Source of the DNA: Mucilaginibacter straminoryzae
GTDB taxonomy: Bacteria > Bacteroidota > Bacteroidia > Sphingobacteriales > Sphingobacteriaceae
Reading direction: 5' to 3'
DNA: 64,000 nucleotides
Assembly (NCBI RefSeq): GCF_022953055.1
Contig: NZ_JALJEJ010000002.1
Coordinates: 434,001-498,000 of the forward strand
Positions within the stretch are counted from its first letter, which is position 1. Every line of letters starts with the position of its first letter. The translations under genes were made by a program, and so were the position numbers. Below the pieces are notes generated by a model. It ran no database searches and was not told the DNA's origin. It saw nothing but the letters and a program-made list of their open reading frames with translations. Shown piece after piece: positions 25,391 to 34,474 of this stretch.

Positions 25391-26533
25391 TTAAAATAGT
25401 GATGCTTTGATATTAAGCGTGAACTCTGATTTGGATACCACATCGCAGATCTTAGCATCCAGTTCCAGTACAGATTGTTCAATCATATCGAAGTAGGGAA
25501 ACAGCTTCTCTGGCGATTCATATTCCACCTTAAGCAGTTCAAGTATACCCATCAGCGAAGCTACCGGGCGGCGGATTTCATGCGACTGCATCAGGGCAAT
25601 ACGCTGTAGGGCTTCATTTTTCAACCGTAACTCTTCTTCGCCGAACTTCCTGACGGTAATATCAGATGCGTTTATGGCTACGCCGATCACCTGCTCGTTA
25701 CGTACCACCGGCATAAAATAGGTTTCCATCCACGTGAGTTGTTTACCTGGGCTCATTAATTTCCACTCCTTAATTGCGTCGCTGCCTTTCACCGCCTTCC
25801 TAAACTCCTGTACAATAATCTTATTACTTAACTTATCCAGGTAACTGGTCACCAGGTCGCCTGCATACAAGTGCTTCCCGGTAACACGGTAAATAAAACG
25901 CTCGGCAGAACGGTTATGCGCTATCACCCGCATATCGGTGTCTATCAGTATAAAGATATCTTTAGAGGTGTTGAAAAAAGCCTTCAACTGAATATCCGCG
26001 GCCTCTATCAGCTTTTTCTGCTCCAGTGTTTCCTCGTGCTTTACTTCGAGTGACTCCAGGCTCAGGCTAAGCTCCATCAGGTTCACCACCTGTCTCGATA
26101 GTATTTTCAGTGAATTTCGTTGTGCTTCGGTTAAATCCTTTGGCTCTACATCCAGCACGCAAAGGGTACCGGCATTATATCCGTCGCGCGTGGTCAGGTT
26201 TGCACCTGCGTAAAATTTAATATGCGGGGCTTCGAGCACTACCGGGTAGGTTTTAAACCTGTCGTCCGTGCGGGCATCGTTAACAATCAGCAGGTCTTCC
26301 TGCACAATGGTGTATTTACAAAAAGAGGCCTCGCGCGTATTGCGGTCAGTAGCTACGCCCCTGGAAGCAATAAACCATTGTGTATCGTCATCTATCAAGG
26401 TTATCAGCGCTATGGGGGTCTGGCAAATATCAGCCGCCAGGTCCACAATATCGTGCAGATCCTTTTTTATATTCTCACTAACGTTCATTAACCGTGCGGT
26501 ATGTAATACACGGGCCTTTTCATTATTTTTCAT
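25391..26533 (-). CDS. GAF-PAS protein with phosphoacceptor-like HisKA but no ATPase domain
   Basis: 380 residues: GAF domain (about 20-155, PIALITLIDDDTQWF, FYAGANLTTRDGYNAGTLCV), PAS (about 180-295), then a HisKA-like helix pair with His318 in LMQSHEIRRPVASLMGIL. The protein ends about 50 residues later with no N, G1 or G2 box, and the reading frame has a proper stop at 25391. The sequence beyond the stop codes for another gene, so this is not an obvious truncation. It may be a phosphotransfer or dimerisation partner of another kinase. Confidence 0.88.
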   Translation of the reverse strand: MKNNEKARVLHTARLMNVSENIKKDLHDIVDLAADICQTPIALITLIDDDTQWFIASRGVATDRNTREASFCKYTIVQEDLLIVNDARTDDRFKTYPVVLEAPHIKFYAGANLTTRDGYNAGTLCVLDVEPKDLTEAQRNSLKILSRQVVNLMELSLSLESLEVKHEETLEQKKLIEAADIQLKAFFNTSKDIFILIDTDMRVIAHNRSAERFIYRVTGKHLYAGDLVTSYLDKLSNKIIVQEFRKAVKGSDAIKEWKLMSPGKQLTWMETYFMPVVRNEQVIGVAINASDITVRKFGEEELRLKNEALQRIALMQSHEIRRPVASLMGILELLKVEYESPEKLFPYFDMIEQSVLELDAKICDVVSKSEFTLNIKASLF

Positions 26534-26754
26534 TAATATCAGAGACCAAAGAGCGTTTATCTAAATTTTCCTATCCCGGCTAAAAAAATACCCTTTACGG
26601 CTGCCTTCAAAGCAAGTAAAAGCGCTACCAGCTCTAACAAATTACCTGTTTAAAATAAGATTAAGGCTCCGTATAAAATAAATTACACAATAATTAATTA
26701 TTGATTAAACATTTTTGAAAAGCCGTGGTATTATTATTAACCAATAATAAACCA

Positions 26755-27273
26755 ATGAAATATGCGATCATTTGCGGTAGCAACCTGTTTGTAGCCGACC
26801 GACCTGTAATTACCTTTATTGAAGACGGACAAAGCACCGAGGTGCTACATATACATAGCCTGGGGAATAAACAACACGCCATTTCCGACATCAGAAGGAC
26901 GATCATTAACACCAATCTGACCGACCTTGACGGGCACCAGATCATGTTATCGGACCAGGACTATTACCACAGCAATTACCGGGTAAAACGAGACGAGCAC
27001 AGCGTTTCTGTTACCAACCTTGACGGAGATATTGTATTGGAAATTACTTATATTGGTATTGCCGAAATGGAGAAATTACCCGAAAGCGTTTGCGCACGTT
27101 TAAAGGCACTATCGCCGGCACAGATCATACGCATCAAAGGCGATTTCATGATCGGCGAGCACCACATCACCATAGACAATGAAAGGATGTTTGTGGACGA
27201 TGAAAGCTATAAGGAAGCGGTGCAGACTGATAAGGACGGCATAAAATTAAGCTGTACAGGACTGTTGGTTTAA
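26755..27273 (+). CDS. Protein of unknown function, operon with thioredoxin
   Basis: 172 residues from the ATG at 26755 ([12 protein letters not shown]). Beta-rich N-terminal half, including two-strand units such as [15 protein letters not shown]; the C-terminal half ends in [20 protein letters not shown]. No family recognised. Eight bases separate its stop from the thioredoxin start, so it is probably co-transcribed. Confidence 0.7.
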   Translation: MKYAIICGSNLFVADRPVITFIEDGQSTEVLHIHSLGNKQHAISDIRRTIINTNLTDLDGHQIMLSDQDYYHSNYRVKRDEHSVSVTNLDGDIVLEITYIGIAEMEKLPESVCARLKALSPAQIIRIKGDFMIGEHHITIDNERMFVDDESYKEAVQTDKDGIKLSCTGLLV

Positions 27274-27281
27274 CTATAACG

Positions 27282-27578
27282 ATGGCAACATTTTCAGAAT
27301 TAGTTAGTGATACAAAACCGGTTTTAGTAGATTTTTCTGCCGAATGGTGCGGGCCATGTAAAACTATGGCGCCTATACTAAAACAGCTGAAGGAAATGAC
27401 GGGCGATAAGCTGCGCATTTTAAAGATTGATGTGGATAAGAACCCCCAAACGGCTGAAAATTATCAGATACAAGGGGTTCCTACTTTGATATTATTTAAG
27501 AACGGGCAGGCCAAGTGGCGCCAGTCTGGTGTGATACCTGCTGCGCAACTTAAACAAATCATCGATCAATATATTTAA
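27282..27578 (+). CDS. Thioredoxin
   Basis: 98 residues, complete thioredoxin fold with the active site WCGPCK at 22-27 and the cis-Pro motif GVPTLILF. Reduces disulfides in the cytosol. Not the usual trxA context; it follows a gene of unknown function by eight bases, which suggests its partner needs thiol control. Confidence 0.93.
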   Translation: MATFSELVSDTKPVLVDFSAEWCGPCKTMAPILKQLKEMTGDKLRILKIDVDKNPQTAENYQIQGVPTLILFKNGQAKWRQSGVIPAAQLKQIIDQYI

Positions 27579-27704
27579 CCTTTAGTAGAGTTATTAACAC
27601 CCGCTGTCTAAAACTGGTTAATAACCAACCGTTTAGTGTTGAAATATACACAAAACCAGATAGCGAAATAATTTGTCGTTATAATAAAACCATTTTCATT
27701 TCTT

Positions 27705-27926
27705 ATGAATCCGTTTTATAAACGACTTTTTACATTCGGTGAACTGGTACAGTATTTCGGCCGGATGAACCACGTGAACTACGAAGACTATTTCGAGATA
27801 GAGCATCCCGGTCATCCCGTATTTATTCACGGCGACAGGGTGAAACCACGTTTAAATTTCACCAAACCTTGCCCGCGTAAAGAACGCGCCAGGATAATGG
27901 GTATTTTTAACGAGTGCTTTGGCTGA
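27705..27926 (+). CDS. Small protein of unknown function
   Basis: 73 residues, rich in aromatic and basic residues (MNPFYKRLFTFGELVQYFGRM, FTKPCPRKERARI). Good A-rich leader and clean start at 27705. No domain recognised. A real gene is likely but not certain. Confidence 0.55.
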   Translation: MNPFYKRLFTFGELVQYFGRMNHVNYEDYFEIEHPGHPVFIHGDRVKPRLNFTKPCPRKERARIMGIFNECFG

Positions 27927-27988
27927 AAAGCCTTGCTTATGCTATTGTTTCGGTAAACATATCCGGCAGGCGCTTGTTGCCTGTAAGC

Positions 27989-28732
27989 ATGCGTTTACTC
28001 ATCATCACCGTACCTACTATAGTTTTTCTATGGACGTGCGCCCTTACATGCCTGGCGCAATTTAACGATACTACCCATTACTACACTAATTTTACATCTA
28101 CCGGTGCCATTAACCGCACGCAAGACGGCAGCAGTTACCTGTTAAACAATGCTTTCCGTTTCAGTGAGAAAAAGAAAAGCATTGCACTGAACTTTAACAA
28201 CAACTGGGTTTACGGTAGAAGCAATGATGACCTTACCAATAACGATTTTTCTACTTCCTTAGATTTCAACCTTTACAAAAGCATCCCGCACTTTTACTAT
28301 TGGGGCCTGGTGAATTATGTAACCAGTTATTCGCTGAAAATCAATAACCAGTTTTTAGGGGGAGTTGGCGGCGCATACAACCTGATTGACAAGAAAAACA
28401 TAATGCTGAACCTGAGTGACGGCGTTTTATATGACCGCGGGGACTTGTTTATTGCCGACGACATCCGGGATAATTACCACACCTTCCGGAATTCTTTTCG
28501 CCTGTTATACCGCTTTGTGATTAAAGATATTGTAACGCTTGACGGCAGCAACTTTGTGCAGAATTCATTTTCGAGGCGAAATGATTACATCATCAGATCT
28601 ACCACCAACCTTTCCGTCAGGATCAGGAAATGGTTAAGCTTTACCACTTCTTTAAATTACAACCGCATGAACCGTACCCATAGCGAAAACACGCTGTTGA
28701 ACTACGGCCTCACTATCGAAAAATACTTTTAA
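27989..28732 (+). CDS. Exported DUF481-like outer-membrane beta-barrel protein
   Basis: 247 residues from the ATG at 27989, which gives a normal signal peptide (MRLLIITVPTIVFLWTCALT, cleavage after LAQ). The frame upstream to 27914 overlaps the previous gene and lacks a signal. The mature protein is alternating amphipathic strands (ALNFNNNWVYGRSNDDL, SFRLLYRFVIKDIVTL) and ends with an aromatic residue (KYF), as outer-membrane barrels do. Function unknown. Its 3' end overlaps that of the convergent 28729 gene by four bases. Confidence 0.8.
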   Translation: MRLLIITVPTIVFLWTCALTCLAQFNDTTHYYTNFTSTGAINRTQDGSSYLLNNAFRFSEKKKSIALNFNNNWVYGRSNDDLTNNDFSTSLDFNLYKSIPHFYYWGLVNYVTSYSLKINNQFLGGVGGAYNLIDKKNIMLNLSDGVLYDRGDLFIADDIRDNYHTFRNSFRLLYRFVIKDIVTLDGSNFVQNSFSRRNDYIIRSTTNLSVRIRKWLSFTTSLNYNRMNRTHSENTLLNYGLTIEKYF

Positions 28733-29226
28733 GGGGATTCTATGGTGATGAACTGCCGCTCATGCACTTCTACTGTAAAAAAGGATTGATTAAAGGGGAT
28801 ATATACCGACACGCTATACAGATCGCTCTGGTAAACACGAATGTTTTTAGTATCATCCGCCCCCTTAAAACACAACGGGTAACCGTATTTGGTAATCTGG
28901 GTCAATATTTCATTAATGTGCTTTAACGAAGTAGTGGTATAACTGATCACGCGCAGCATCCGGCCATCCTTATTTGGCGACCCCATACCGGTAGTAACCG
29001 TTTCACGGAAACCATCGTATTTATTCTGATATCGACTGATGGGGTGCCCCGAAGTAAAATCTGTCGACAGGAATTCGAACTTCTTACCAACCGTTAAAAA
29101 CTGGTTGATCTGTTCTGGCGGAGCGCTTACCAAACTCAGCAGATCCGGAAAGTTAATGTGTTGCGCCTGAACCCTGGATAGTCCAAGTATCATCAGAAAA
29201 GACAAAACAGCAAAAACCTTCTTCAT
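28729..29226 (-). CDS. Secreted protein of unknown function
   Basis: 165 residues from the ATG at 29226 (MKKVFAVLSFLMILGLSRVQA, then QHINF), which gives a good signal peptide; the frame has an ATG six codons earlier. The mature part has about 145 residues in an alpha/beta pattern. No family recognised. Directly downstream of the penicillin acylase gene on the same strand (about 40 bp), perhaps one operon. Confidence 0.7.
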   Translation of the reverse strand: MKKVFAVLSFLMILGLSRVQAQHINFPDLLSLVSAPPEQINQFLTVGKKFEFLSTDFTSGHPISRYQNKYDGFRETVTTGMGSPNKDGRMLRVISYTTTSLKHINEILTQITKYGYPLCFKGADDTKNIRVYQSDLYSVSVYIPFNQSFFTVEVHERQFITIESP

Positions 29227-29268
29227 TTTGGAAATAGCATTCAAATATACATAATCTTGCCGAATGCT

Positions 29269-31458
29269 TTATTGGCCGGGCCGATACTTCTTCTCTGCAT
29301 GTTGCAGTACATCGTCCTTATAAAACCATACGTCTTTAAATTTACCATCAAGATAGCCTTGCGCCTGGTCTGTAAAATGCGGTGAAGAAGGGTCTGATGA
29401 TTGCCCGCCAGTTACAATACTTCTGGCTTTAATTTTCTTACCAAACTCTACCACGGCTACAAAACTATTACCAGAATAGCCATAACGTTTTTGCGTATTG
29501 GGTTGCGTACGGCTTACAAAAGAAGGTAACTGACCAAATGTACTGGCCGTGTAAGCCACCGGTAGACTGGGCTTCTGGTCATCAAAAACACCATCAGCAG
29601 GCCTTTGGTAACGGTTGATATCACCCCATTTCACTTCCCATGTACCAAACCTGGTTTTAAGATTGTCGGTTGCCTGCTGCAAATAAGCTAATAACTGCTT
29701 TGGCGGCATGGTTTGCATCAGCTGTTCCACACGTTGGGTCTGAAAAGTACCGGCTGCAACAGAGGCTGGCCTCGGCAGATCTTTCATCACCAGTGTCCCC
29801 CATTCTACAGCCAGTGTAGTAGCTACAGAATTTACGGCGGCATACTTATCCCATTGCTGCAAAGTCTTTACGGCATCAGTAAAAGGTTGTTTAACCGAAT
29901 CCGGCGCAGCCTGGTAAGCCTTAAACAATGGCGGCAGCAATACATCAAAAGCGGCCAGATAACGGGTATAGCTTCGCGCAACCAGTTCATCCATGGTAAG
30001 TTTTACTGTTCCGCTAAATATCTTTTCTGCCAGCGCTCCCCTGAAATTCTCCCCATCCGGCCCCATGTATTCCGGGTAATTTGCTTTTTTGGGACTGGCA
30101 GTGCCGGAACAGGTAAAAGGCGTGGCGTTGCAGTTTTGTATAAAACCGGTAGACGGATTATACACATGGATTATTTCGTCTAAACTATGCAGGTCATCCC
30201 ATTCGGTATCTTTGATTGTTCCATCAACAGGCTGCGTCCAGTCATACGCCGGGTTTCTTTTCGGCATGAAGTTTCCGTACCAGAACGCAATATTTCCGTC
30301 TGCGTCTGCGTACACCGTGTTGTTACTGGTATTTGCCCGGATACCCATTGCGCCTTTAAAATCAGAGAAAGACTGCGCGCGCGTAATTAACCACGATTCA
30401 GCCAATGCCTCATCCGAACGGTTGTTTGCTTTTAAACTCAGCCATTGCCCGTTCCGCAAAGCAATGATCGGTCCGTGTTGGGTATAATAGCCTTCAAATT
30501 CGCGCTCCAGTAGTTTACCATTTTCCAGGTACCGGATCAGGATTGTCCTCTGCTTCATTGGCCTTTTCTTGCCCTTATACTCATAAAACCATTTACCGTT
30601 TTGCTGGCTGACCTTTTCAACGTAAAGATCCGCTACGTCTGCGTAACTGCTGGTGTGCATCCACCCGCAAAAATTATTGAAGCCCTGGTAGACGAAAAAC
30701 TGCCCCCAGGTAATCGCGCCGTAGGTATTTGTTCCTTCGTCGCTCACCAGTTGCGCCTCGGTACGAAAATAAAAAGGCACATGAGGGTTGATATACAACA
30801 TCGCCTTACCGCTTGCAGACCGTGAAGGCGCAATGGCAAAACCATTTGAACCGATCTCGCGCTCGTTCAGCAGCGCCGTAATATCATCAGAAGGCCGGGA
30901 TCTGGTCAGGCCAACTTTTTCTTCCTTACCATAAAAAGCCGCTGTTTCAGAAACAGTTGCGCCACCAAAATCTGTGGCGGCCACACTACCATCTGTATAC
31001 ATCAGCGGGAACCAGGGCTCAAAGCGCTTTAAAACCAAAGGCTTTACTTCCGGATGCTTATACAGATAATAGTTCACACCATCGGCAAAGGCATTGAGTA
31101 AATCTCTCATCCATATGGTTGCCTTACCGTAATCTTTTATGGCGTCTGCGGTATCTGCAATCAACTGCATCTGTAGATCTTCAAAAACGCGCGACTTTCC
31201 ATCTACCTCGGCCTGCCGTCCCATCTGGTATAAATAATTACGCTCTATCGCCTTGAAATTATCCTCGCATTGGGTATACATCAGGCCAAAAACAACATCG
31301 GCATCTGTACGGCCATAGATGTGCGGCACGCCATAGTTATCCCGGATGATGTTCACCTGCGCGGCTTTGCTTTCAAACCGTTTAATTTCATCTTTCGAAA
31401 AACGCTGTGCATGCGCAAAAAAGGGCAGCAAAGCCAATAGCGGCAATAACTTTTTCAT
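29269..31458 (-). CDS. Penicillin acylase family (Ntn-hydrolase) protein, exported
   Basis: 729 residues; signal peptide MKKLLPLLALLPFFAHA. The autocatalytic nucleophile Ser204 lies in REIGSNGFAIAP, followed by GKAMLYINPHVPF, as in aculeacin/AHL acylases (S45 peptidase clan). Upstream of it is the alpha chain with NYGVPHIYGRTDADVVFGLMY; near the C-terminus GGQSSDPSSPHFTDQA matches the conserved beta-chain end. Periplasmic amidohydrolase; natural substrates could be acyl-homoserine lactones or acylated peptides. Substrate undetermined. Confidence 0.93.
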   Translation of the reverse strand: MKKLLPLLALLPFFAHAQRFSKDEIKRFESKAAQVNIIRDNYGVPHIYGRTDADVVFGLMYTQCEDNFKAIERNYLYQMGRQAEVDGKSRVFEDLQMQLIADTADAIKDYGKATIWMRDLLNAFADGVNYYLYKHPEVKPLVLKRFEPWFPLMYTDGSVAATDFGGATVSETAAFYGKEEKVGLTRSRPSDDITALLNEREIGSNGFAIAPSRSASGKAMLYINPHVPFYFRTEAQLVSDEGTNTYGAITWGQFFVYQGFNNFCGWMHTSSYADVADLYVEKVSQQNGKWFYEYKGKKRPMKQRTILIRYLENGKLLEREFEGYYTQHGPIIALRNGQWLSLKANNRSDEALAESWLITRAQSFSDFKGAMGIRANTSNNTVYADADGNIAFWYGNFMPKRNPAYDWTQPVDGTIKDTEWDDLHSLDEIIHVYNPSTGFIQNCNATPFTCSGTASPKKANYPEYMGPDGENFRGALAEKIFSGTVKLTMDELVARSYTRYLAAFDVLLPPLFKAYQAAPDSVKQPFTDAVKTLQQWDKYAAVNSVATTLAVEWGTLVMKDLPRPASVAAGTFQTQRVEQLMQTMPPKQLLAYLQQATDNLKTRFGTWEVKWGDINRYQRPADGVFDDQKPSLPVAYTASTFGQLPSFVSRTQPNTQKRYGYSGNSFVAVVEFGKKIKARSIVTGGQSSDPSSPHFTDQAQGYLDGKFKDVWFYKDDVLQHAEKKYRPGQ

Positions 31459-31478
31459 CGATTTAAGTATAGCAAAAA

Positions 31479-32171
31479 TTATAAGCCAAGAGCAAGTTCT
31501 ATCGCTTTCCCGGCATGGATTACAGTAGTATCAAATAGTATCACATCGGTGTCCGCAGGTGTGATCAGCAACCCAATTTCGGTACACCCCAAAATTACCC
31601 CCTCTGCACCCCTGGCGACCAGTTCGTTTATTATTTCAAGATATTTGCTGCGCGACTCCGGACTAATGATGCCTTTGGCCAGTTCGGTGTAAATCACCTC
31701 ATGAACCACCAAGCGTTGCTCATGCTCCGGTATCAGCAGTTCTATCCCATGCGCTTGTATACGGCTCTTCAGGAAATCTTGTTCCATGGTATAGCGGGTA
31801 CCTAATAAGCCTACTTTTTTAAAACCCTTTTTAGTAATGGCTTCTGCGGTGGCGTCGCCGATATGAACAAGCGGAATACGAACGGCTTGCGCCACCTGAT
31901 CAGCTACTTTATGCATGGTATTTGCGCAGATCAATACCATGTCTGCACCGGCTTTTTCTAATGATTGCGCTGCTGTAACCATCATCTGGGCAAGTTCATC
32001 CCAGTTACCTTCACGCTGTAGGCGGGATATCTCTTCGAAATCAACGGTGTAGAGAACAGACTTGCAGAAATGCAGCCCGCCTAAACGCTGGTTAATTCCG
32101 CGGTTAAGAAGTTGATAATAAACAACGGAACTCTCCCATGACATCCCCCCGATCAGGCCTATAGTTTTCAT
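31479..32171 (-). CDS. Aspartate/glutamate racemase family protein
   Basis: 230 residues. The two catalytic Cys are Cys82 (LICANTMHK) and Cys196 (GVILGCTEIGLLI); the N-terminus KTIGLIGGMSWESSVVYYQLLN is typical of amino-acid racemases of the YgeA/RacD type. Interconverts L- and D-aspartate or glutamate, or related amino acids. No partner gene shows which. Start ATG at 32171. Confidence 0.92.
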   Translation of the reverse strand: MKTIGLIGGMSWESSVVYYQLLNRGINQRLGGLHFCKSVLYTVDFEEISRLQREGNWDELAQMMVTAAQSLEKAGADMVLICANTMHKVADQVAQAVRIPLVHIGDATAEAITKKGFKKVGLLGTRYTMEQDFLKSRIQAHGIELLIPEHEQRLVVHEVIYTELAKGIISPESRSKYLEIINELVARGAEGVILGCTEIGLLITPADTDVILFDTTVIHAGKAIELALGL

Positions 32172-32235
32172 AATAGACCAATTTAAGACATCCGTCTCGA
32201 TAATACAATGCCCCGAAAGTCTTTTCGCCAGTCTG

Positions 32236-32721
32236 TTATTCTTTTAAAGCTTTCCGGATGGTGGTATAAGCTTCTTCTGCTCCCTGCCGTTTCAGCACTT
32301 TAAATTTTTTACCGGCTTGTTCATTGTAATTTTCGAAGAAGCGCTCTATTTGCGTGATAATCCCTTCGGGTAAATCATCGATGCTTTGATGATCTTTGAA
32401 AAGATGTGAAACTTCAGGAATACCCAGGAAGCGGTCGTTGCGAACTGTCTCGCCGTTCTCTTCGGTTTGCTCTGCCATAATACCCCCGATGATACGGCAA
32501 TCCATACAACAACCGGGGAAACTTTTGATCTCCGAGATCACAATAATATCCAGCGGATCGCCATCCTCGCCCTTGGTACCGGGCATAAAGCCAAAGTCAA
32601 ACGGGAATACCAACCCAGCGGGCATCACCTTTTTCAGCTTGAAACACTGCATTTCGGGCTCATAATCATACTTATGGCCGCTACCTTTCGGGCTTTCTAT
32701 AATGGCGGTTATACTATCCAT
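32236..32721 (-). CDS. ppa: Inorganic pyrophosphatase, family I
   Basis: 161 residues from the ATG at 32721 (MDSITAIIESPKGSGHKYDY); the GTG two codons upstream is also possible. Active-site motifs: PKGSGHKY, the double-Asp EDGDPLDIIVI, and the basic patch near KKFKVLKRQG. Hydrolyses PPi to phosphate, driving biosynthetic reactions. Standalone gene. Confidence 0.93.
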   Translation of the reverse strand: MDSITAIIESPKGSGHKYDYEPEMQCFKLKKVMPAGLVFPFDFGFMPGTKGEDGDPLDIIVISEIKSFPGCCMDCRIIGGIMAEQTEENGETVRNDRFLGIPEVSHLFKDHQSIDDLPEGIITQIERFFENYNEQAGKKFKVLKRQGAEEAYTTIRKALKE

Positions 32722-32794
32722 ACTCACATTGCTTTACAACTTTTAAGAACATTTATAATACCGCCATGTTTCTGAAATATTAACCAATTAGAAA

Positions 32795-33286
32795 ATGATT
32801 TTCAAAAGAGCATTAACTGGCGCTATAAGTGGCACTACTTTAATGACTGCCTTTAGTTATGCTGTCACCAAAGCAACCGGTAAGAATTTCATTGAACCGG
32901 TAATCCTTGGCGAATTGCTTCACCGCATTGCGCCGATAAAAAAGCCTGCGTCAAAGATCATTGGTTGGACAGCCCATTATGGCGTAGGCCTGTTCTTCGA
33001 TCTGTTTTATGAAGAATACCTGCAAATCAGAAGAACCAGCCCCAACCTGATGAATACCGCCTTGTTAGGCAGTATCAGCGGGCTTACAGGCATCGCCGTA
33101 TGGCATGCTACTTTTAAAGCGCACCCAAACCCGCCTGGGGTAGACTTAAAAAATTTCTATAAACAATTATTCATTGCCCACCTGGTATTTGCCGTGGGGA
33201 CTGCTCTGATGCGAAAAGCAATAGATAAAAAGAATGATGTGCATAAACCATTCCCGCAACCATTATCTGACAACGCAATTGTTTAA
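32795..33286 (+). CDS. Uncharacterised membrane-associated protein (DUF1440/DUF2938-like plan)
   Basis: 163 residues with about four hydrophobic segments (residues 3-24, 57-72, 86-105, 126-143). The opening FKRALTGAISGTTLMTAFSY resembles DUF1440-type proteins, but the match is loose. Precedes the cyanophycinase gene by 13 bases; co-transcription is likely. Confidence 0.65.
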   Translation: MIFKRALTGAISGTTLMTAFSYAVTKATGKNFIEPVILGELLHRIAPIKKPASKIIGWTAHYGVGLFFDLFYEEYLQIRRTSPNLMNTALLGSISGLTGIAVWHATFKAHPNPPGVDLKNFYKQLFIAHLVFAVGTALMRKAIDKKNDVHKPFPQPLSDNAIV

Positions 33287-33299
33287 AAATAAAATAAAT

Positions 33300-34178
33300 A
33301 TGGAGCGCAAAAGTGCAGACCTGCTAACGAACGAAACAGAATGCCCCGTACCAAACGGCATTCTACTCGTAATAGGCGGTGCGGAAGACCGCGGGCAGGA
33401 CGAGCAAAAATATCAAGGCAATAATGTACACATGGAGGTGCTGCAGACTTTTGTAGACCTGATGGACAAAGAGCAGCCCCGTATAGAATTAATTACCTCT
33501 GCCAGTGATGCCGATGTGAACGAAACGTACAAAGAGTACCAGGAAGCTTTTATAAAATGCGGTGCAGGCAATGTCGGTCATATCAACCATAATAAGTTTG
33601 AAGAAGTAAATTTTGAAGAACTGGAACAACGCTTACGCGAGGCCGACGGGATTTTTATTGCAGGGGGTGACCAGTTGAAGCTGACGTCTATTTATGGCGG
33701 AACTAAACTGCTGATGTTGCTGAAGAACCGATACATCTACGAGAAATTAGTGATAGCCGGAACCAGCGCAGGCGCGATGGCGCTTTCAACGCCGATGATT
33801 TACGCAGGAGTAGGACGTGATGAAATGATTGCAGGTAATGTGAAAGTAACTACTGGGCTGGAATTCCTGAAAGATATTTGCATCGATACACACTTTGTAC
33901 ACCGTGGTCGTTTTGTACGCATATCGCAGGTAATTGCCGAGAACCCAACCAGTATCGGCATTGGTATTGAAGAAGATACCGCAATTATTGTCCGTAACGG
34001 CACAGATATGGAAGTGATCGGCTGCGGCGTAATCATTGTCATTAACGCCCGGCATAGCTACGGCTCTACCATTGCCGATAACCGGGAAGAACTGCTGACG
34101 ATCCGCGGTTTAGAAGTAGACATTTTGGCAAAGGGCCAGCATTACCAGTTTGACCAGGTGAACCCGCCCCATCATTAA
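33300..34178 (+). CDS. cphB: Cyanophycinase (S51 peptidase family)
   Basis: 292 residues from the ATG at 33300; the frame extends 22 codons upstream into the preceding gene, which is unlikely to be used. Nucleophile Ser157 in IAGTSAGAMALS; GIFIAGGDQLKL and VIGGAEDRG fit the family. Cuts the aspartate backbone of cyanophycin to beta-Asp-Arg dipeptides. No cyanophycin synthetase or isoaspartyl dipeptidase gene is near, so it may use polymer made elsewhere or another substrate. Confidence 0.9.
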   Translation: MERKSADLLTNETECPVPNGILLVIGGAEDRGQDEQKYQGNNVHMEVLQTFVDLMDKEQPRIELITSASDADVNETYKEYQEAFIKCGAGNVGHINHNKFEEVNFEELEQRLREADGIFIAGGDQLKLTSIYGGTKLLMLLKNRYIYEKLVIAGTSAGAMALSTPMIYAGVGRDEMIAGNVKVTTGLEFLKDICIDTHFVHRGRFVRISQVIAENPTSIGIGIEEDTAIIVRNGTDMEVIGCGVIIVINARHSYGSTIADNREELLTIRGLEVDILAKGQHYQFDQVNPPHH

Positions 34179-34216
34179 AAGTTGTGGTATTTAACAGAGT
34201 GCTTTTAAAGGAAGCT

Positions 34217-34363
34217 CTATTTGTTTGAGGCACGAACCAGTTCCCCTTTTTGTGCATCACGAAAGCCGTCGTGTATGCCTCTTGTAAAATCGCCCCAATG
34301 CGCTAGCAAAGAATAAAGCAATACAACGAGGATCACGCGCCAGAATATTTTTCGTTTCTCCAT
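34217..34363 (-). CDS. Small single-helix membrane protein
   Basis: 48 residues read from the minus strand: MEKRKIFWRVILVVLLYSLL, then AHWGDFTRGIHDGFRDAQKG and a basic end. A positively charged start, one membrane helix and a polar tail are coherent, and the start codon has a normal A-rich leader. It occupies most of the 34179-34474 gap. No family known to me; could be a small stress protein. Not supported by any homology. Confidence 0.5.
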   Translation of the reverse strand: MEKRKIFWRVILVVLLYSLLAHWGDFTRGIHDGFRDAQKGELVRASNK

Positions 34364-34474
34364 TTTTGATAATAACAACCTAATATACCGTTTTCAGTCA
34401 TCATTTACTAATTCACATCTTTTAAAACTGTAACAAAAACCAAAGGTTTAATAATTATAGTAACAAGTAAAGAC

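Noticed and set aside
29713..30487. Plus-strand frames of 132-156 codons
   Set aside because: Antisense to the penicillin acylase gene, whose motifs are intact.
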